Notes: generated by a model not told the origin, from the sequence alone. Counted from the first letter of the stretch, positions 35,651 through 45,162 are shown. The stretch is DNA of 64,000 nt from Bacteroidota bacterium (GCA_017860275.1 JAFNAQ010000006.1:59536-123535); one strand, 5' to 3'. Numbers and translations are program-made.

Positions 35651-36937
35651 TTACACGCATTCAGCTACCGTGAAAGTGCTGCCTCCTACGAAGACTAGAT
35701 CGTTTTGTTTTGCATTTTTTTGCGCAGAGTCTAGGGCAGCCTTAACAGATTGGTATTTTGAATAGTTTAGGTTATGAGCCTTAACCTTTTCTTCTAATAT
35801 TTCTACTCTAAGTCCTCTTGGAATATCTGCCTTGCAAAGATAATAATGAGCATGGCTAGGCAACATCGAAAGAACCTTGTCCACGTCCTTATCGTCTACC
35901 ATTCCAAGAACGAAATGTAGCGATTCATAAGGCGTTTGATTAATCTGCTCAATCACATAGCTAAGCCCATCTTCATTATGTCCCGTATCGGCAATTGTCA
36001 AAGGGTTTTCGCAAAGCCTCTGCCAACGTCCCATTAGAGGAGCATTCTTTGGAAGGTTAAGAATTCCATTTAAAATTACTTCCTCTGATATAGAAAAACC
36101 TTGATTATTTAGCTCGTCTATTGCCGCAAGGACTGTTGCAATATTCTTTAATTGGTAGTTTCCACAAAGAGTCGAGACGAAATCCTTATATTTCAACTCC
36201 CCATTCTTATATACATCTGCAATAAGCCTTGCATTTTCTTGTTTAGTGTTTTGCAGAGAATATATATTATCGGCAAAGAGGATAGGGGAGTTCATTTCCC
36301 TTGCCTTATTGATAAATACTTCTTTAGTCTCCTCTTGAGTCTGCCCAATAATCAAAGGAGTATTCTCCTTAATTATCCCAGCCTTTTCCCCAGCGATAGA
36401 GACAAGGTCTTTGCCAAGAAAGGCAGTATGGTCAAGACTAATATTTGTAATAATGCTAAGAAGTGGAGATATAACATTGGTAGAGTCGAGCCTTCCACCC
36501 ATACCAACTTCAATGATTGCGACATCTACCTCCATATCGGCGAAATATTTAAAAGCCATACCAACAGCCACCTCAAAGAATGAAGGTTTTATACTTTCAA
36601 TATCCTCCTTATACTTTTCAACGAAGTTAACTACCCAAGCCTCCTCAACCAATATTCCATCAATCCTAATCCTTTCTCGAAAATCCCTAAGATGAGGTGA
36701 AGTATGAAGCCCAACCTTAAGCCCCTTCTGCGAAAGAACAGATGCAAGCATATGAGAGGTAGAGCCCTTACCATTAGTTCCTGCAACATGAATAGAGCGA
36801 AAACGGTGCTGAGGATTGTCGAGTGCCTCCATTAAAGCAACAGTATTTCCCAAATCTGCCTTATAAGCCGCCGCACCAATACGTTGAAACATAGGTAAAA
36901 AAGTAAAAAGATAATCAATAGTCTCTTGGTAATTCAT
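35651..36937 (-). CDS. folC: Folylpolyglutamate / dihydrofolate synthase
   Basis: Cytosolic ATP-dependent ligase adding glutamate to dihydropteroate or folates. The 428-residue protein begins MNYQETIDYLFTFLPMFQ and shows the Mur-ligase family P-loop in HVAGTNGKGSTSHMLAS (about residue 47), then SPHLRDFRERI, IIEVGMGGRLDSTNVI (about 135), SLDHTAFLG, and in the C-terminal domain IADTGHNEDGLSYV. The ATG at 36937 has a minus-strand promoter element TAATTTTG 26 bp upstream, with CTTG at 20-bp spacing. It is divergent from the YebC-family gene. Confidence 0.94.
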   Translation of the reverse strand: MNYQETIDYLFTFLPMFQRIGAAAYKADLGNTVALMEALDNPQHRFRSIHVAGTNGKGSTSHMLASVLSQKGLKVGLHTSPHLRDFRERIRIDGILVEEAWVVNFVEKYKEDIESIKPSFFEVAVGMAFKYFADMEVDVAIIEVGMGGRLDSTNVISPLLSIITNISLDHTAFLGKDLVSIAGEKAGIIKENTPLIIGQTQEETKEVFINKAREMNSPILFADNIYSLQNTKQENARLIADVYKNGELKYKDFVSTLCGNYQLKNIATVLAAIDELNNQGFSISEEVILNGILNLPKNAPLMGRWQRLCENPLTIADTGHNEDGLSYVIEQINQTPYESLHFVLGMVDDKDVDKVLSMLPSHAHYYLCKADIPRGLRVEILEEKVKAHNLNYSKYQSVKAALDSAQKNAKQNDLVFVGGSTFTVAECV

Positions 36938-36962
36938 AATATCCTCCCTTAAAATTAAGCCG

Positions 36963-36993
36963 CAAAATTAGTATTTATTTATTCTTTAACCAA
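36963..36993 (-). promoter_or_regulatory. Predicted promoter for folC
   Basis: On the minus strand TAATTTTG (36963-36970) matches TAnnTTTG, and TTG of a CTTG box lies 20 bp upstream (36991-36993). The leader would be about 20 nt. Confidence 0.55.
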
Positions 36994-37080
36994 GTCATTT
37001 AGCATATACACTTTTAGGGATACTAGATTTCGTTTTGTAAAAAATAGAGGATAAACCATAAATATTTCAGACTAAAGTTT

Positions 37081-37088
37081 TAAATTTG
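37081..37088 (+). promoter_or_regulatory. Predicted -7 element for the YebC-family gene
   Basis: TAAATTTG matches TAnnTTTG, 56 bp before ATG 37144. No TTTG at the usual spacing. Confidence 0.5.
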
Positions 37089-37143
37089 CACATTCTTTTG
37101 GAAATACATATTAATTAATCAATAATAAACATACTATAATACT

Positions 37144-37854
37144 ATGGGAAGAGCTTTTGAATACCGCAAGGCAACGAAAATGAAACGTTGGGGAAACATG
37201 GCTAGAGTCTTTACTCGTCTTGGTCGTGAAATTGAAATGGCAGTTAAGGCAGGTGGGGGTGATCCAGATACTAATTCTCGTCTTCGTCTTTTGATAAAGA
37301 ATGCAAAGACAGAGAATATGCCTAAAGAAAACGTTGAACGTGCAATTAAGCGTGCAATATCGAAGGATACTACAGATTATAAGGAAGCTGTTTACGAAGG
37401 ATATGCTCCTCATGGAATTGCTATTGTTGTAGAAACTGCAACAGATAATCCTACTCGTACGGTTGCTAATGTTAGAAGCTATTTCAATAAATTTAATGGT
37501 TCACTTGGCACAACAGGAATGTGTGACTTTCTTTTTGAAAGAAAATGTAGTTTTATTGTTGTGGCGAAAGAGGGTATTGAGATTGAAGAATTGGAATTAG
37601 AACTTATTGACTTTGGGGTAGAGGAATGTGTTTTGGATGGTGAGGAAATAATTATCTATGCTGAGTTTGCAAATTTTGGACCTATTCAAAAATACTTAGA
37701 AGAGAACGGTTTTGAAATAAAGACCTTCAAATTTGAAAGGATTCCAAATGAATTAAAGGAATTGAATGAAGAACAACAAAAAGAGGTTGAAAAACTTATC
37801 GATAAACTAGAAGAAGATGATGACGTGACAAGCGTATATCACAATATGAAGTAA
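37144..37854 (+). CDS. YebC/PmpR family protein
   Basis: Cytosolic three-domain protein of 236 residues, widely conserved; members act as transcription regulators or, in the YebC branch, as ribosome-linked factors that help translate proline stretches. The N-terminus MGRAFEYRKATKMKRWGNMARVFTRLGREI is characteristic (most members read KR..KMKRWAKM), followed by NMPKENVERAIKRA and the acidic middle with VYEGYAPHGIAI. The C-terminus ends DDDVTSVYHNMK, also typical. It stands alone, divergent from folC and with a terminator shared with mscL. Which of the two functions applies cannot be told from sequence. Confidence 0.93.
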   Translation: MGRAFEYRKATKMKRWGNMARVFTRLGREIEMAVKAGGGDPDTNSRLRLLIKNAKTENMPKENVERAIKRAISKDTTDYKEAVYEGYAPHGIAIVVETATDNPTRTVANVRSYFNKFNGSLGTTGMCDFLFERKCSFIVVAKEGIEIEELELELIDFGVEECVLDGEEIIIYAEFANFGPIQKYLEENGFEIKTFKFERIPNELKELNEEQQKEVEKLIDKLEEDDDVTSVYHNMK

Positions 37855-37872
37855 TTGAATTATATCATTAAT

Positions 37873-37906
37873 AATAAACGCCGTAAGTTTTCTTGCGGCG
37901 TTTATT
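37873..37906. terminator. Bidirectional terminator between the YebC and mscL genes
   Basis: A 15-bp stem (37873-37887 with 37892-37906, one G-T pair, core AAACGCCG) with loop TTTT is flanked by A/T runs. It shares the AAACGCCG word with the array near 28.4 kb. CACTTTT copies follow at 37909-37938. Confidence 0.85.
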
Positions 37907-37924
37907 GTTTTCACTCTTACTTTT

Positions 37925-38335
37925 TCACTTTTCACTTTTATCTTTAAGAAGGTCTCTTATCTCTGTTAATAGTTGTTCTTCTTTTGAAGGACCTGTTTTT
38001 TCAGCAGGTTTTGCTTCTTCTTTTTTCTTTGCTGCATTTAATACTTTAATTACAAGAAAAATAGAAAAAGCAACGATTAAGAAGTCAAAAATAACTTGAA
38101 TAAAATTCCCATAATTTAAAGTTACAGCAGGATTTGCTCCAACTGCTTCTTTCATTACAAATTTTAAATCCGAGAAGTTTACTCCTCCAATTACAAGACC
38201 TAAAGGAGGCATAATAATATCAGTAACTATAGATGTTACAATCTTCCCAAAGGCAGCTCCAATAATTATACCGACTGCCATGTCGATTACGTTCCCTTTA
38301 ATTGCAAAGGCTTTAAATTCATCAATTATTTTCAT
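37925..38335 (-). CDS. mscL: Large-conductance mechanosensitive channel
   Basis: Pentameric inner-membrane channel that opens under membrane tension to release solutes in hypo-osmotic shock. With ATG 38335 it has 136 residues, the usual length, and begins [20 protein letters not shown], the family consensus; the longer frame to 38368 adds 11 residues and overlaps the upstream gene. TM1 is around [14 protein letters not shown] with a conserved Gly-rich pore helix, TM2 around [19 protein letters not shown], and the C-terminal helix carries charged Lys/Glu. It is the last gene of the minus-strand unit starting at 44.1 kb, 13 bp after the FGE-like gene. Confidence 0.95.
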   Translation of the reverse strand: MKIIDEFKAFAIKGNVIDMAVGIIIGAAFGKIVTSIVTDIIMPPLGLVIGGVNFSDLKFVMKEAVGANPAVTLNYGNFIQVIFDFLIVAFSIFLVIKVLNAAKKKEEAKPAEKTGPSKEEQLLTEIRDLLKDKSEK

Positions 38336-38348
38336 ATTACTTATGTAT

Positions 38349-39107
38349 TTAATTAATACTTTTAGCAATTCTAAATCCAGTTCCGTATCCTACTGTCTCG
38401 GAACCAGAACCTCTACGATGTGTTGTGCGCATTAGTTTGTAGTCAAAATTAAAACATCCACCTCTATTACATTTTCCAATACCTTGTTTTGGACCTTGAG
38501 GATTATCTGATGGACTCTTTTCGTAGTAAAATATCTCGTAGTTGTCATTTACCCACTCCCAAACATTTCCACTCATATCATATATTCCAAGCTCATTTGG
38601 CTTTTTAAGTCCTATTGGTTGGGTTGAAGAATTTGAATTTTCGTAGCTCCAACCTACCTCGTCGTAATTATTACTACCAGAAAACTCATATCCCTTGCTT
38701 AATTTTCCTCCTTTAGCAGCATATTCCCATTCTGCCTCAGTTGGAAGGCGAGCTCCCATCCATTTTGCATAGTCAACTGCATCTTGCCAAGAGATATAAA
38801 CCATTGGATGATTATCTATCCAACCCCAAGAAGGAGCAGGAGGCATGGTGCGCTTAGTTGCCTGGCAAAATGACTTGTATTCTTTAACTGTAACCTCATA
38901 TTTACTTATCAAAAAACTATTAATTTTTACCTTATGTAAGGGTTGTTCATCTGGATAACAATCTTTGTCGGTCTTTTCACAGCCCATCATAAAATAACCA
39001 CCTTCAACTTTTACCCAATCTACATTAGGTTTTGATTGAGAATAGGCTAAAGATATATTTAATGATAAAAATACTAGAATAAATATATGTTTGATGCAAA
39101 TTTTCAT
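38349..39107 (-). CDS. Exported formylglycine-generating-enzyme (SUMF1) domain protein
   Basis: Secreted protein of 252 residues: signal peptide [23 protein letters not shown], then a SUMF1/FGE fold covering nearly all the rest. Visible family segments are [70 protein letters not shown] and the closing GTGFRIAK. In true sulfatase-activating enzymes paired Cys near the C-terminus are catalytic; here CNRGGCFNF contains two Cys, but spacing differs and activity is unproven. Many bacterial members are non-catalytic, some acting in gliding or secretion. The DUF4249 lipoprotein gene precedes it with a 3-bp gap. Confidence 0.85.
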   Translation of the reverse strand: MKICIKHIFILVFLSLNISLAYSQSKPNVDWVKVEGGYFMMGCEKTDKDCYPDEQPLHKVKINSFLISKYEVTVKEYKSFCQATKRTMPPAPSWGWIDNHPMVYISWQDAVDYAKWMGARLPTEAEWEYAAKGGKLSKGYEFSGSNNYDEVGWSYENSNSSTQPIGLKKPNELGIYDMSGNVWEWVNDNYEIFYYEKSPSDNPQGPKQGIGKCNRGGCFNFDYKLMRTTHRRGSGSETVGYGTGFRIAKSIN

Positions 39108-39110
39108 GCT

Positions 39111-40112
39111 TTATTTTCTTTTTGTTGATGAATAGTTAATGGTATTTGATTTTGTTGTTTTCCTACCACCAATAAACCCATATCCATTCTTAAGTCCATC
39201 TATTATTATTACAGGCTCAGAGCCCATACCAATGTCATTACCAGAATATGCCTTGCCTAGAGTATAAAGATATTGATATACTTGCTTTTCAATAGTAGAA
39301 GCAAATATATTTCCACTTACTACAAAACTTGTAGCTTTTAAATTCTTTTTATAATACGTCTCTCTATCAATAATAAATTTTGCTTTGTATGTTTTCCCTT
39401 TAAATCTTTTGTTAGAAAATACTTTGTATTTGTTTTCGGAGTCACTATCAGTTGAAGATAATGCTTCTTCATTATATACTCCAACAATATTTTCCCAAAT
39501 AAGTTCAAAATTACTACAATCAATTTTTTCTTCGTATTGAGCTTGTCCTTCTGTTGTTGTCTTAATAAACAATCCATCTAATTGATAGTAATTATCATTT
39601 ATTCCATTGTCTATTATTTCAATATATAAAACAAGATCTTTTGAAAAATATTCTTGAGATGAGTCAATTACTATATCAATGCTTGTAGAATCAATTATTG
39701 GTTTGTATAGATTTAAAATTGCATTTCCACTAACCTGATCAAATCCATTGTAATCTACCTTTATCTCTACCTTATCGTTAATGTTGGGAATATAATTGAA
39801 AGAATATTTATTGTTAATTAATGCGCTATTTTTTGTTTCTTTAAGCTCTCCGTTAATATATAAAGATACTAATGCATTTTTGACGTATGATGTTTCTATA
39901 TTTGACGAAGATTTAAACATATCATAGTAATTATTATATGTACCTGGTCTAGCACTCTTGCTAACTTTTACATATATTACACTATCTGCTTCAATAAATG
40001 AGGTAACTACCAGTTTATCTTTAGGTAATTTGTCATTGAATTCTATATCGTATTCACATGATGCTAATGAGAATGTTGAAATGATTAGAAATATTAATTT
40101 TATTGTTTTCAT
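39111..40112 (-). CDS. DUF4249-domain lipoprotein
   Basis: Exported lipoprotein of 333 residues: signal peptide with lipobox FSLASC around residue 19, then a beta-rich domain matching DUF4249, often found next to TonB-dependent receptors in Bacteroidetes. It starts directly downstream of the receptor gene (26 bp) and is followed by the FGE-like gene after 3 bp. By position it probably sits on the outer membrane and works with the receptor in ligand capture, as SusD-type partners do, but the family has no proven ligand. It is not a SusD homologue by any motif I can see. Confidence 0.83.
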   Translation of the reverse strand: MKTIKLIFLIISTFSLASCEYDIEFNDKLPKDKLVVTSFIEADSVIYVKVSKSARPGTYNNYYDMFKSSSNIETSYVKNALVSLYINGELKETKNSALINNKYSFNYIPNINDKVEIKVDYNGFDQVSGNAILNLYKPIIDSTSIDIVIDSSQEYFSKDLVLYIEIIDNGINDNYYQLDGLFIKTTTEGQAQYEEKIDCSNFELIWENIVGVYNEEALSSTDSDSENKYKVFSNKRFKGKTYKAKFIIDRETYYKKNLKATSFVVSGNIFASTIEKQVYQYLYTLGKAYSGNDIGMGSEPVIIIDGLKNGYGFIGGRKTTKSNTINYSSTKRK

Positions 40113-40138
40113 AATATCAAATTTTAAAGTTTGTTTGT

Positions 40139-42547
40139 TTATCTAAAACTATATGTATAAGAAAGCGTAGGGATAAAAGGCATAATACTATATGCTTTAA
40201 GAGTTGTAGGAGAGTCTCCTGTACTTATAAACATAGCATTTTTTCGATTATATGCATTGTAAATGTTTATACTCCATGTTGATTTCCCATATTTCTTTTT
40301 CTTATGGAAATTAAGACTCAAATCTAATCTATGATAGTTTGGCATTTTAAAATTATTTCTATCGCCATAAACATTTAATATTTCGCTGTAATCATTGTCT
40401 TCTTCATTATCCATAGGGTTGTAATAACTAGCAATTGGAATAGATACTCTTGAACCAGTATTAAATACCCATGATGCAGCAATATCAAATTTCTCACTAA
40501 ATTTATGAATTAATGTTATATTGATTTGGTGACGAGAATCATATTTGTCAAAATATCTTCTTCCCCCATTGATTCCTCCATTAGGGAATTCTCTATATGC
40601 CCAAGATAATGTATATGAAATCCATCCTGTGGTGTTTCCTTTATTTCTTTGAGCCATAAATTCCATACCATATGCTTCTCCGAATCCTTGGTCTACCTTA
40701 GATTCCCAATTTTCAGATGTAGAAAAAGAAGAAATTCCATCCTTATAATCTATGACATTATTAAGCTTTTTGTAGTATACTTCGGCACTAATATTTACCC
40801 AATCTTTTAATGAATAAAATAAACCTCCACTTAATTGGTGAGTAGTAATAGGTTTAATTTTTTCTGTTACAGGAACCCATAAATCCGTAGGCATACTTAC
40901 TATCCCATTTGCTAGTAGATGGATATTTTGATTCATCATAGCATACCCCCCTTTGAAGGATAGGTTTTTAAATATTGAATAGCGCATACCAAATCTAGGT
41001 TGTAATGATAAATATGTTTGATCTCCAACATTAAAAATATTGAAATGTATACCAGGATTTATGCTGAATTTTTCTGTGAAATTCATCTCATCTTCTACAT
41101 ATGCAATAACTTCATTTCCAATAACTCTATTTGTCATTTTGTAATACTCTTCATACACATTGTTGTTGCTTCCAGAGACAGAGGTTACCTCAGGTGAATA
41201 GGTGTGGAAGGTGTATGATAAACCACAATTTATAGAGTTCCACCCATTAATATAAATATTGTAATCATTTTTTAAAGAGAAATCTTCGATTCCAGAAAAG
41301 AAGTTTAGTTCAAATTCTTTATTAATATCAGTTGAGTTATATGAGGAACTTGTAATCATTTTGGTATTGATGTTTGATCTATAACGATTATATGAAAATG
41401 ATAAATTCCCAAAAACAATATTACTTAATTCATATGCCCAATTTATATTACTTATTAAATTTCCCCACTTAACACCTGCCTCTATTTTATCTTCAGATGA
41501 ATATTCTTCACTTTCAGATGTGTAATTATTCTTCTCATTTACTGAGAATTTATATTTATCTTCTCCCCAATATAAACTTGCAGTTAAACGGTTCTTTGGA
41601 TTAAATACATGGTTGATTTTAAAGTTGACATCTGTAAAATAATACCCAAAATCTACGTCTTCTGATTCATAGAGAGAGTTTTGATATGCAATAACTGGTC
41701 TTAATAGAAGGTCGAGATATGTTCTTCTTGCAGAAATATTAAATGTAGTTTTATCTTTATAAATAGGTCCTTCAATATTAAATTTTGCGGAAATTAATCC
41801 AATACTTGCATCCCCTTGAACCTTATCCATATTCCCATCTTTCATTCTGATATCAACAACCGATGAGGCTCTACCTCCATATCTTGCAGGGAAGGAACCT
41901 TTATAAAACTCTATATTCTTAATTGCATCTGTGTTAAATGTAGAGATAAATCCCATTAAATGGTTTGGATTATATATTGGTATGCCATCGACAAGATATA
42001 AATTTTGATCAATATTGCCTCCTCTGACATATAATCCTGTTGTGCCTTCTGTTCCACTCTTAACTCCAGGAAGGAGTTGTAAAGATTTTAATAGATCACT
42101 CTCCCCAGTAAGAGATGGTAATGCTGTTATTGTCGATGGATTTATAACTATTTTCCCTGGTGTTGCTTCTTCAATAAATCTTTTGGATTCAGACTTACCC
42201 TCTATAGTTACTTCTTCAAGAGTAGTGGATTGCTTTAAATATATTAATAAGCTTGTATCCTTGGTTATTCGGGCTTTAATAATTTGTTTTTCATACCCGA
42301 CATAAGAGAAAACTACTTCAGAATTACCCTCAGGAATTGAAATACTATAAAATCCATAATTATTTGTAGTTGTTCCGACTTTGCTTTTTAAATCGTAAAC
42401 TGTTGCTCCAATCAATGTTTCTTTTGATTTAGAATCATAAATATAACCACTAATTCTAACCTTTTTAGATTTAATTGGTTGATTTTGAGAAAAGATGTTT
42501 ATTGAAAATACTAACAATAAAAATAGGACAGATAACCTTTTAACCAT
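40139..42547 (-). CDS. TonB-dependent receptor with carboxypeptidase-like N-terminal domain
   Basis: Outer-membrane gated transporter of 802 residues. The signal peptide is followed by a carboxypeptidase-regulatory-like beta domain (about 30-115: ISGYIYDSKSKETLIGATVY), then the plug (about 135-235; LPSLTGESDLLKSLQLLPGV, LYVRGGNIDQNLYLVDGIPIYNP) and a beta-barrel to the end, which closes with an aromatic-ending strand LSYTYSFR. The ligand is unknown. The downstream DUF4249 lipoprotein probably forms the surface partner. It is transcribed from the minus-strand unit that begins at 44.14 kb and its start ATG lies at 42547, 40 bp after the GNAT-like gene. Confidence 0.93.
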   Translation of the reverse strand: MVKRLSVLFLLLVFSINIFSQNQPIKSKKVRISGYIYDSKSKETLIGATVYDLKSKVGTTTNNYGFYSISIPEGNSEVVFSYVGYEKQIIKARITKDTSLLIYLKQSTTLEEVTIEGKSESKRFIEEATPGKIVINPSTITALPSLTGESDLLKSLQLLPGVKSGTEGTTGLYVRGGNIDQNLYLVDGIPIYNPNHLMGFISTFNTDAIKNIEFYKGSFPARYGGRASSVVDIRMKDGNMDKVQGDASIGLISAKFNIEGPIYKDKTTFNISARRTYLDLLLRPVIAYQNSLYESEDVDFGYYFTDVNFKINHVFNPKNRLTASLYWGEDKYKFSVNEKNNYTSESEEYSSEDKIEAGVKWGNLISNINWAYELSNIVFGNLSFSYNRYRSNINTKMITSSSYNSTDINKEFELNFFSGIEDFSLKNDYNIYINGWNSINCGLSYTFHTYSPEVTSVSGSNNNVYEEYYKMTNRVIGNEVIAYVEDEMNFTEKFSINPGIHFNIFNVGDQTYLSLQPRFGMRYSIFKNLSFKGGYAMMNQNIHLLANGIVSMPTDLWVPVTEKIKPITTHQLSGGLFYSLKDWVNISAEVYYKKLNNVIDYKDGISSFSTSENWESKVDQGFGEAYGMEFMAQRNKGNTTGWISYTLSWAYREFPNGGINGGRRYFDKYDSRHQINITLIHKFSEKFDIAASWVFNTGSRVSIPIASYYNPMDNEEDNDYSEILNVYGDRNNFKMPNYHRLDLSLNFHKKKKYGKSTWSINIYNAYNRKNAMFISTGDSPTTLKAYSIMPFIPTLSYTYSFR

Positions 42548-42587
42548 ATTATATTTTTTTATATTTTATTTGTGAAATTATTATTTA

Positions 42588-43229
42588 TTATTCATCGAAC
42601 ATTAGATTCATAAAACTATCTCCAAATATTTGTTTCGTTAACAAAATATCATCTTCGGTGTTAGATATTGGCTCAGCTTTTGGATTATGTTTATAATATA
42701 AATCAATGGCTTTGGATTTGTCAAGAATCTTTATCATACCCTTATTATGGGGAGTTAATTCAGATATATTATATCCTAGTTCTTTATATAGGTCAAATGT
42801 TTTTTGATGATGAATTATAGCTTTATTATTATCTGGGGATTGAATATTTGTAAAGCAACTTACAAAGTCATACCTTTCATATGTGCTTTTTAGTAAATCG
42901 TTTGCTGGAATTAAGCATGCTAAATAAATACCTCTGTCATTTAATTTTTTAAAAACAGCATTGAGGTTCTCTTTCATAAGACCTTGATTTCTATATTTAG
43001 GATTCGTTGATATGGCAGTTAGATATGCAATGCTAATAATCTTATCGAAATACTTATAATCGTATTGAATAATTAAAGTCATATATTTTACTTCTTGACT
43101 CTCATTATCAAAGCCAATAATCAAATTATCTTTTTCGAAATAAGTTTCGAAATACTTATCCAGAAAATCAAAATCATCTCCAAATATATAGTTCCAAAAT
43201 TCTTTAGCTTTTTGTTCGATATTGTCCAT
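42588..43229 (-). CDS. GNAT family N-acetyltransferase-like protein
   Basis: Cytosolic protein of 213 residues from ATG 43229; a longer frame starts at TTG 43265 and overlaps the neighbour by 23 bp. A GNAT-like core lies at about residues 60-130, with AYLTAISTNPKYRNQGLMKENL as the acetyl-CoA-binding segment (R-x-x-G-like RNQGLM) and a downstream LACLIPANDLLKSTYERYDF. The C-terminal half is less conserved. The substrate is unknown. It lies between the DUF2156 gene and the TonB-receptor gene on one strand. Confidence 0.78.
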   Translation of the reverse strand: MDNIEQKAKEFWNYIFGDDFDFLDKYFETYFEKDNLIIGFDNESQEVKYMTLIIQYDYKYFDKIISIAYLTAISTNPKYRNQGLMKENLNAVFKKLNDRGIYLACLIPANDLLKSTYERYDFVSCFTNIQSPDNNKAIIHHQKTFDLYKELGYNISELTPHNKGMIKILDKSKAIDLYYKHNPKAEPISNTEDDILLTKQIFGDSFMNLMFDE

Positions 43230-43242
43230 ATTGCCTTGTTTA

Positions 43243-44142
43243 TTATTGACCAATATATGTTGCAATTTGTTTTTCTATCAATTTAATTGGATTGTAAGAA
43301 AGTTTTGCTTTTCTCAAGCCCTCAAGACCTAAATCTTCTTCTCTATTAATATATAGGTATTGCTTTGGGAGTCTTTTTGCAAATTCTCTATTGATAATTG
43401 CATAAGCACCATCATAATCTTTATTAGCTTTCTCAATATGTGTACAAAAAGTGTTATCATTTATTTTAGAACCTAGAGTAAAGGCGACAATATCATCATC
43501 AACCATTATTGCCCCAGCAATTAACTCTAATTGTTCAAAGTTTTCAGCAAAATATTCAATTACCTTAAACTCGTTTTCATAACTTTCTTTCTCCTCTGAG
43601 TTTATTTCCAAAGTCTTCGTTAACCATTGCTTTGCAAAATCAATACATGAATAAATATTATCCGAAGTAATATCTACATACTTATAATCGTATAGTTTCT
43701 CAAATTTATTGCAATGATTTCTCTTGGCTTGGAGTTTTTTCCCAGAAAGAGTCTCAAGACTTTCTCTCAAATACAAATAATCATAAAACTCTCTTTTGTC
43801 TTCAATTTCAAATACATCACTAAAATGAACCTGTATTACTTCCTTGCAATCAAGAATAAGTTTTAGCTTGTAATTGTTTTCTATTGAGTCCTTAATAAGC
43901 ATATTTACCAATTCAACCTTGTCTCCAAGACCAATTGGGCAATGATAACATATCTCTTTATTGTAATCGTAATGTACCCTAGTAATAAGTAAATCATTAA
44001 CTATTGCATACTCTCCATGAAACAAAAAGCTATAAGAACAAAGGTTAGCAAAAGCTGTTTCGCAGTTTTGAATTGTTTTGTAACTATAGTATAAATCAAA
44101 TATATTCCTACTTTGAGGAGTGATTTTAGTAAACTCGATCAT
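43243..44142 (-). CDS. DUF2156 (phosphatidylglycerol lysyltransferase C-terminal-like) protein
   Basis: A 299-residue cytosolic protein whose sequence has the GNAT-like fold of DUF2156, related to the acyltransfer domain of MprF/FemXAB-type enzymes: LILDCKEVIQVHFSDVFE, KKLQAKRNHCNKFEK, ELIAGAIMVDDDIVAFTLGSK, then FAKRLPKQYLYINREEDLGLEGLRKAKLSY. Such domains transfer amino acids from aminoacyl-tRNA or acyl groups. No membrane helix is present, unlike full MprF, so its acceptor may be soluble. It starts the minus-strand unit ending with mscL; a TATCTTTG promoter lies 25 bp upstream. Confidence 0.8.
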   Translation of the reverse strand: MIEFTKITPQSRNIFDLYYSYKTIQNCETAFANLCSYSFLFHGEYAIVNDLLITRVHYDYNKEICYHCPIGLGDKVELVNMLIKDSIENNYKLKLILDCKEVIQVHFSDVFEIEDKREFYDYLYLRESLETLSGKKLQAKRNHCNKFEKLYDYKYVDITSDNIYSCIDFAKQWLTKTLEINSEEKESYENEFKVIEYFAENFEQLELIAGAIMVDDDIVAFTLGSKINDNTFCTHIEKANKDYDGAYAIINREFAKRLPKQYLYINREEDLGLEGLRKAKLSYNPIKLIEKQIATYIGQ

Positions 44143-44166
44143 AAAATAAAATCATAAATTATCCTG

Positions 44167-44174
44167 CAAAGATA
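44167..44174 (-). promoter_or_regulatory. Predicted -7 element for the DUF2156-to-mscL unit
   Basis: Minus-strand TATCTTTG. The plus-strand promoter for the barrel protein starts 23 bp away, so the two promoters share one 100-bp gap and could interfere. Confidence 0.5.
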
Positions 44175-44204
44175 TTGTTTTTTAAATATGTTTTCATACC
44201 TTTG
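44175..44204 (+). promoter_or_regulatory. Predicted promoter for the beta-barrel protein gene
   Basis: TTG at 44175-44177 and TACCTTTG at 44197-44204, 19 bp apart, match the Bacteroidetes consensus. The leader to ATG 44245 would be about 35 nt. Confidence 0.6.
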
Positions 44205-44244
44205 CGGTTAAGTTTAGATAAATAAATTATAAATAACAATTTAA

Positions 44245-45162
44245 ATGAAAAAACTAGCCACTATTTCAGTTCTTGTTGCTTGTTTGCTAGCAACATCTTT
44301 CACTCCAGCATTAGCTGAGAATGAGAACGATATCCTATTTGGAAAGAATTATCCATTCGGAAAATCAAACCTATTAGCAAATTCAAATATGCTTTCAAAT
44401 TCAAACTCTTCAGAAGATTCATATTCAATTATGAAGCCAAAAAGAAGAAAGTCATCAAAAAGAAAAGGTAGAAGAGGAGGAAGAGGCGGCTCTGATGTCA
44501 AACAAATACAATTTGGTATTGAAGTAGGTGGAAACATGTCAAGCTCTGTAATTTCTGATGATTATTCTAAATTAATGTTACTATCACTAGGTGAAAATGG
44601 CAAGTATGAACTTACTCCTGGTGTTGGTTTCCAAGCTGGCGCTTATGTTGATTATAATTTTTCAGAATTACTATTTGTTGAAGGAGGATTATATCTTATT
44701 CAAAGAACATATAATGAATCACTTGCCGGACTTGGAACTATGACTGTACAGGGAATGACTGTTACGATGCCAATGACAGCTGTATCAGTAAATAAACCGC
44801 TTTATTTGCAAATTCCAATCCAAATTGGATTGAATTTAAATGTATCTGAATCTTTTAAGTTTAATTTAAAAGCAGGAGGATATTTTGGGTTTGGTATTTC
44901 AGGAAAATCACTTACAACAACCACTGCAACAATTATGGGTATAACTTCGAAACCAGAGGAGACAGAATCTGATTTCTTCGGTGAAGGAATCAGTACGAGT
45001 GATTATGGTCTTAGATTTGGTCTTGGTGCAGAAATTTCAAAAATTACTGTAGGCTTCTTTATGGATTATTCTATGGGTAATTTATTTAAAGAAGTTCCTG
45101 AAGGAATTGATTTGAAACAATCGATAAATTCCTTTGGTGTTAATGTAGGCTATAAATTCTAA
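44245..45162 (+). CDS. Outer-membrane beta-barrel protein with basic low-complexity linker
   Basis: A 305-residue envelope protein. A signal peptide (MKKLATISVLVACLLATSFTPALA) is followed by an Asn/Ser/Gly-rich stretch (about 25-60, with FGKNYPFGKSNLLAN) and a strongly basic segment KPKRRKSSKRKGRRGGRGG (about 65-85). The rest (about 90-305) alternates like an eight-strand porin-family barrel (OMP_b-brl_2/PorT type): IQFGIEVGGNM, AYVDYNFSELLFVEGGLYL, LYLQIPIQIGLNL, and a C-terminal FGVNVGYKF typical of barrel ends. The role of the basic linker is unknown; it might bind lipopolysaccharide or nucleic acid. It is transcribed alone. Confidence 0.82.
   Translation: MKKLATISVLVACLLATSFTPALAENENDILFGKNYPFGKSNLLANSNMLSNSNSSEDSYSIMKPKRRKSSKRKGRRGGRGGSDVKQIQFGIEVGGNMSSSVISDDYSKLMLLSLGENGKYELTPGVGFQAGAYVDYNFSELLFVEGGLYLIQRTYNESLAGLGTMTVQGMTVTMPMTAVSVNKPLYLQIPIQIGLNLNVSESFKFNLKAGGYFGFGISGKSLTTTTATIMGITSKPEETESDFFGEGISTSDYGLRFGLGAEISKITVGFFMDYSMGNLFKEVPEGIDLKQSINSFGVNVGYKF

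Noticed and set aside
36152..36695. Two long plus-strand frames (143 and 94 codons) within folC
   Set aside because: Both lie opposite folC, a clearly conserved coding region, and have no recognisable domains, so they are shadows.
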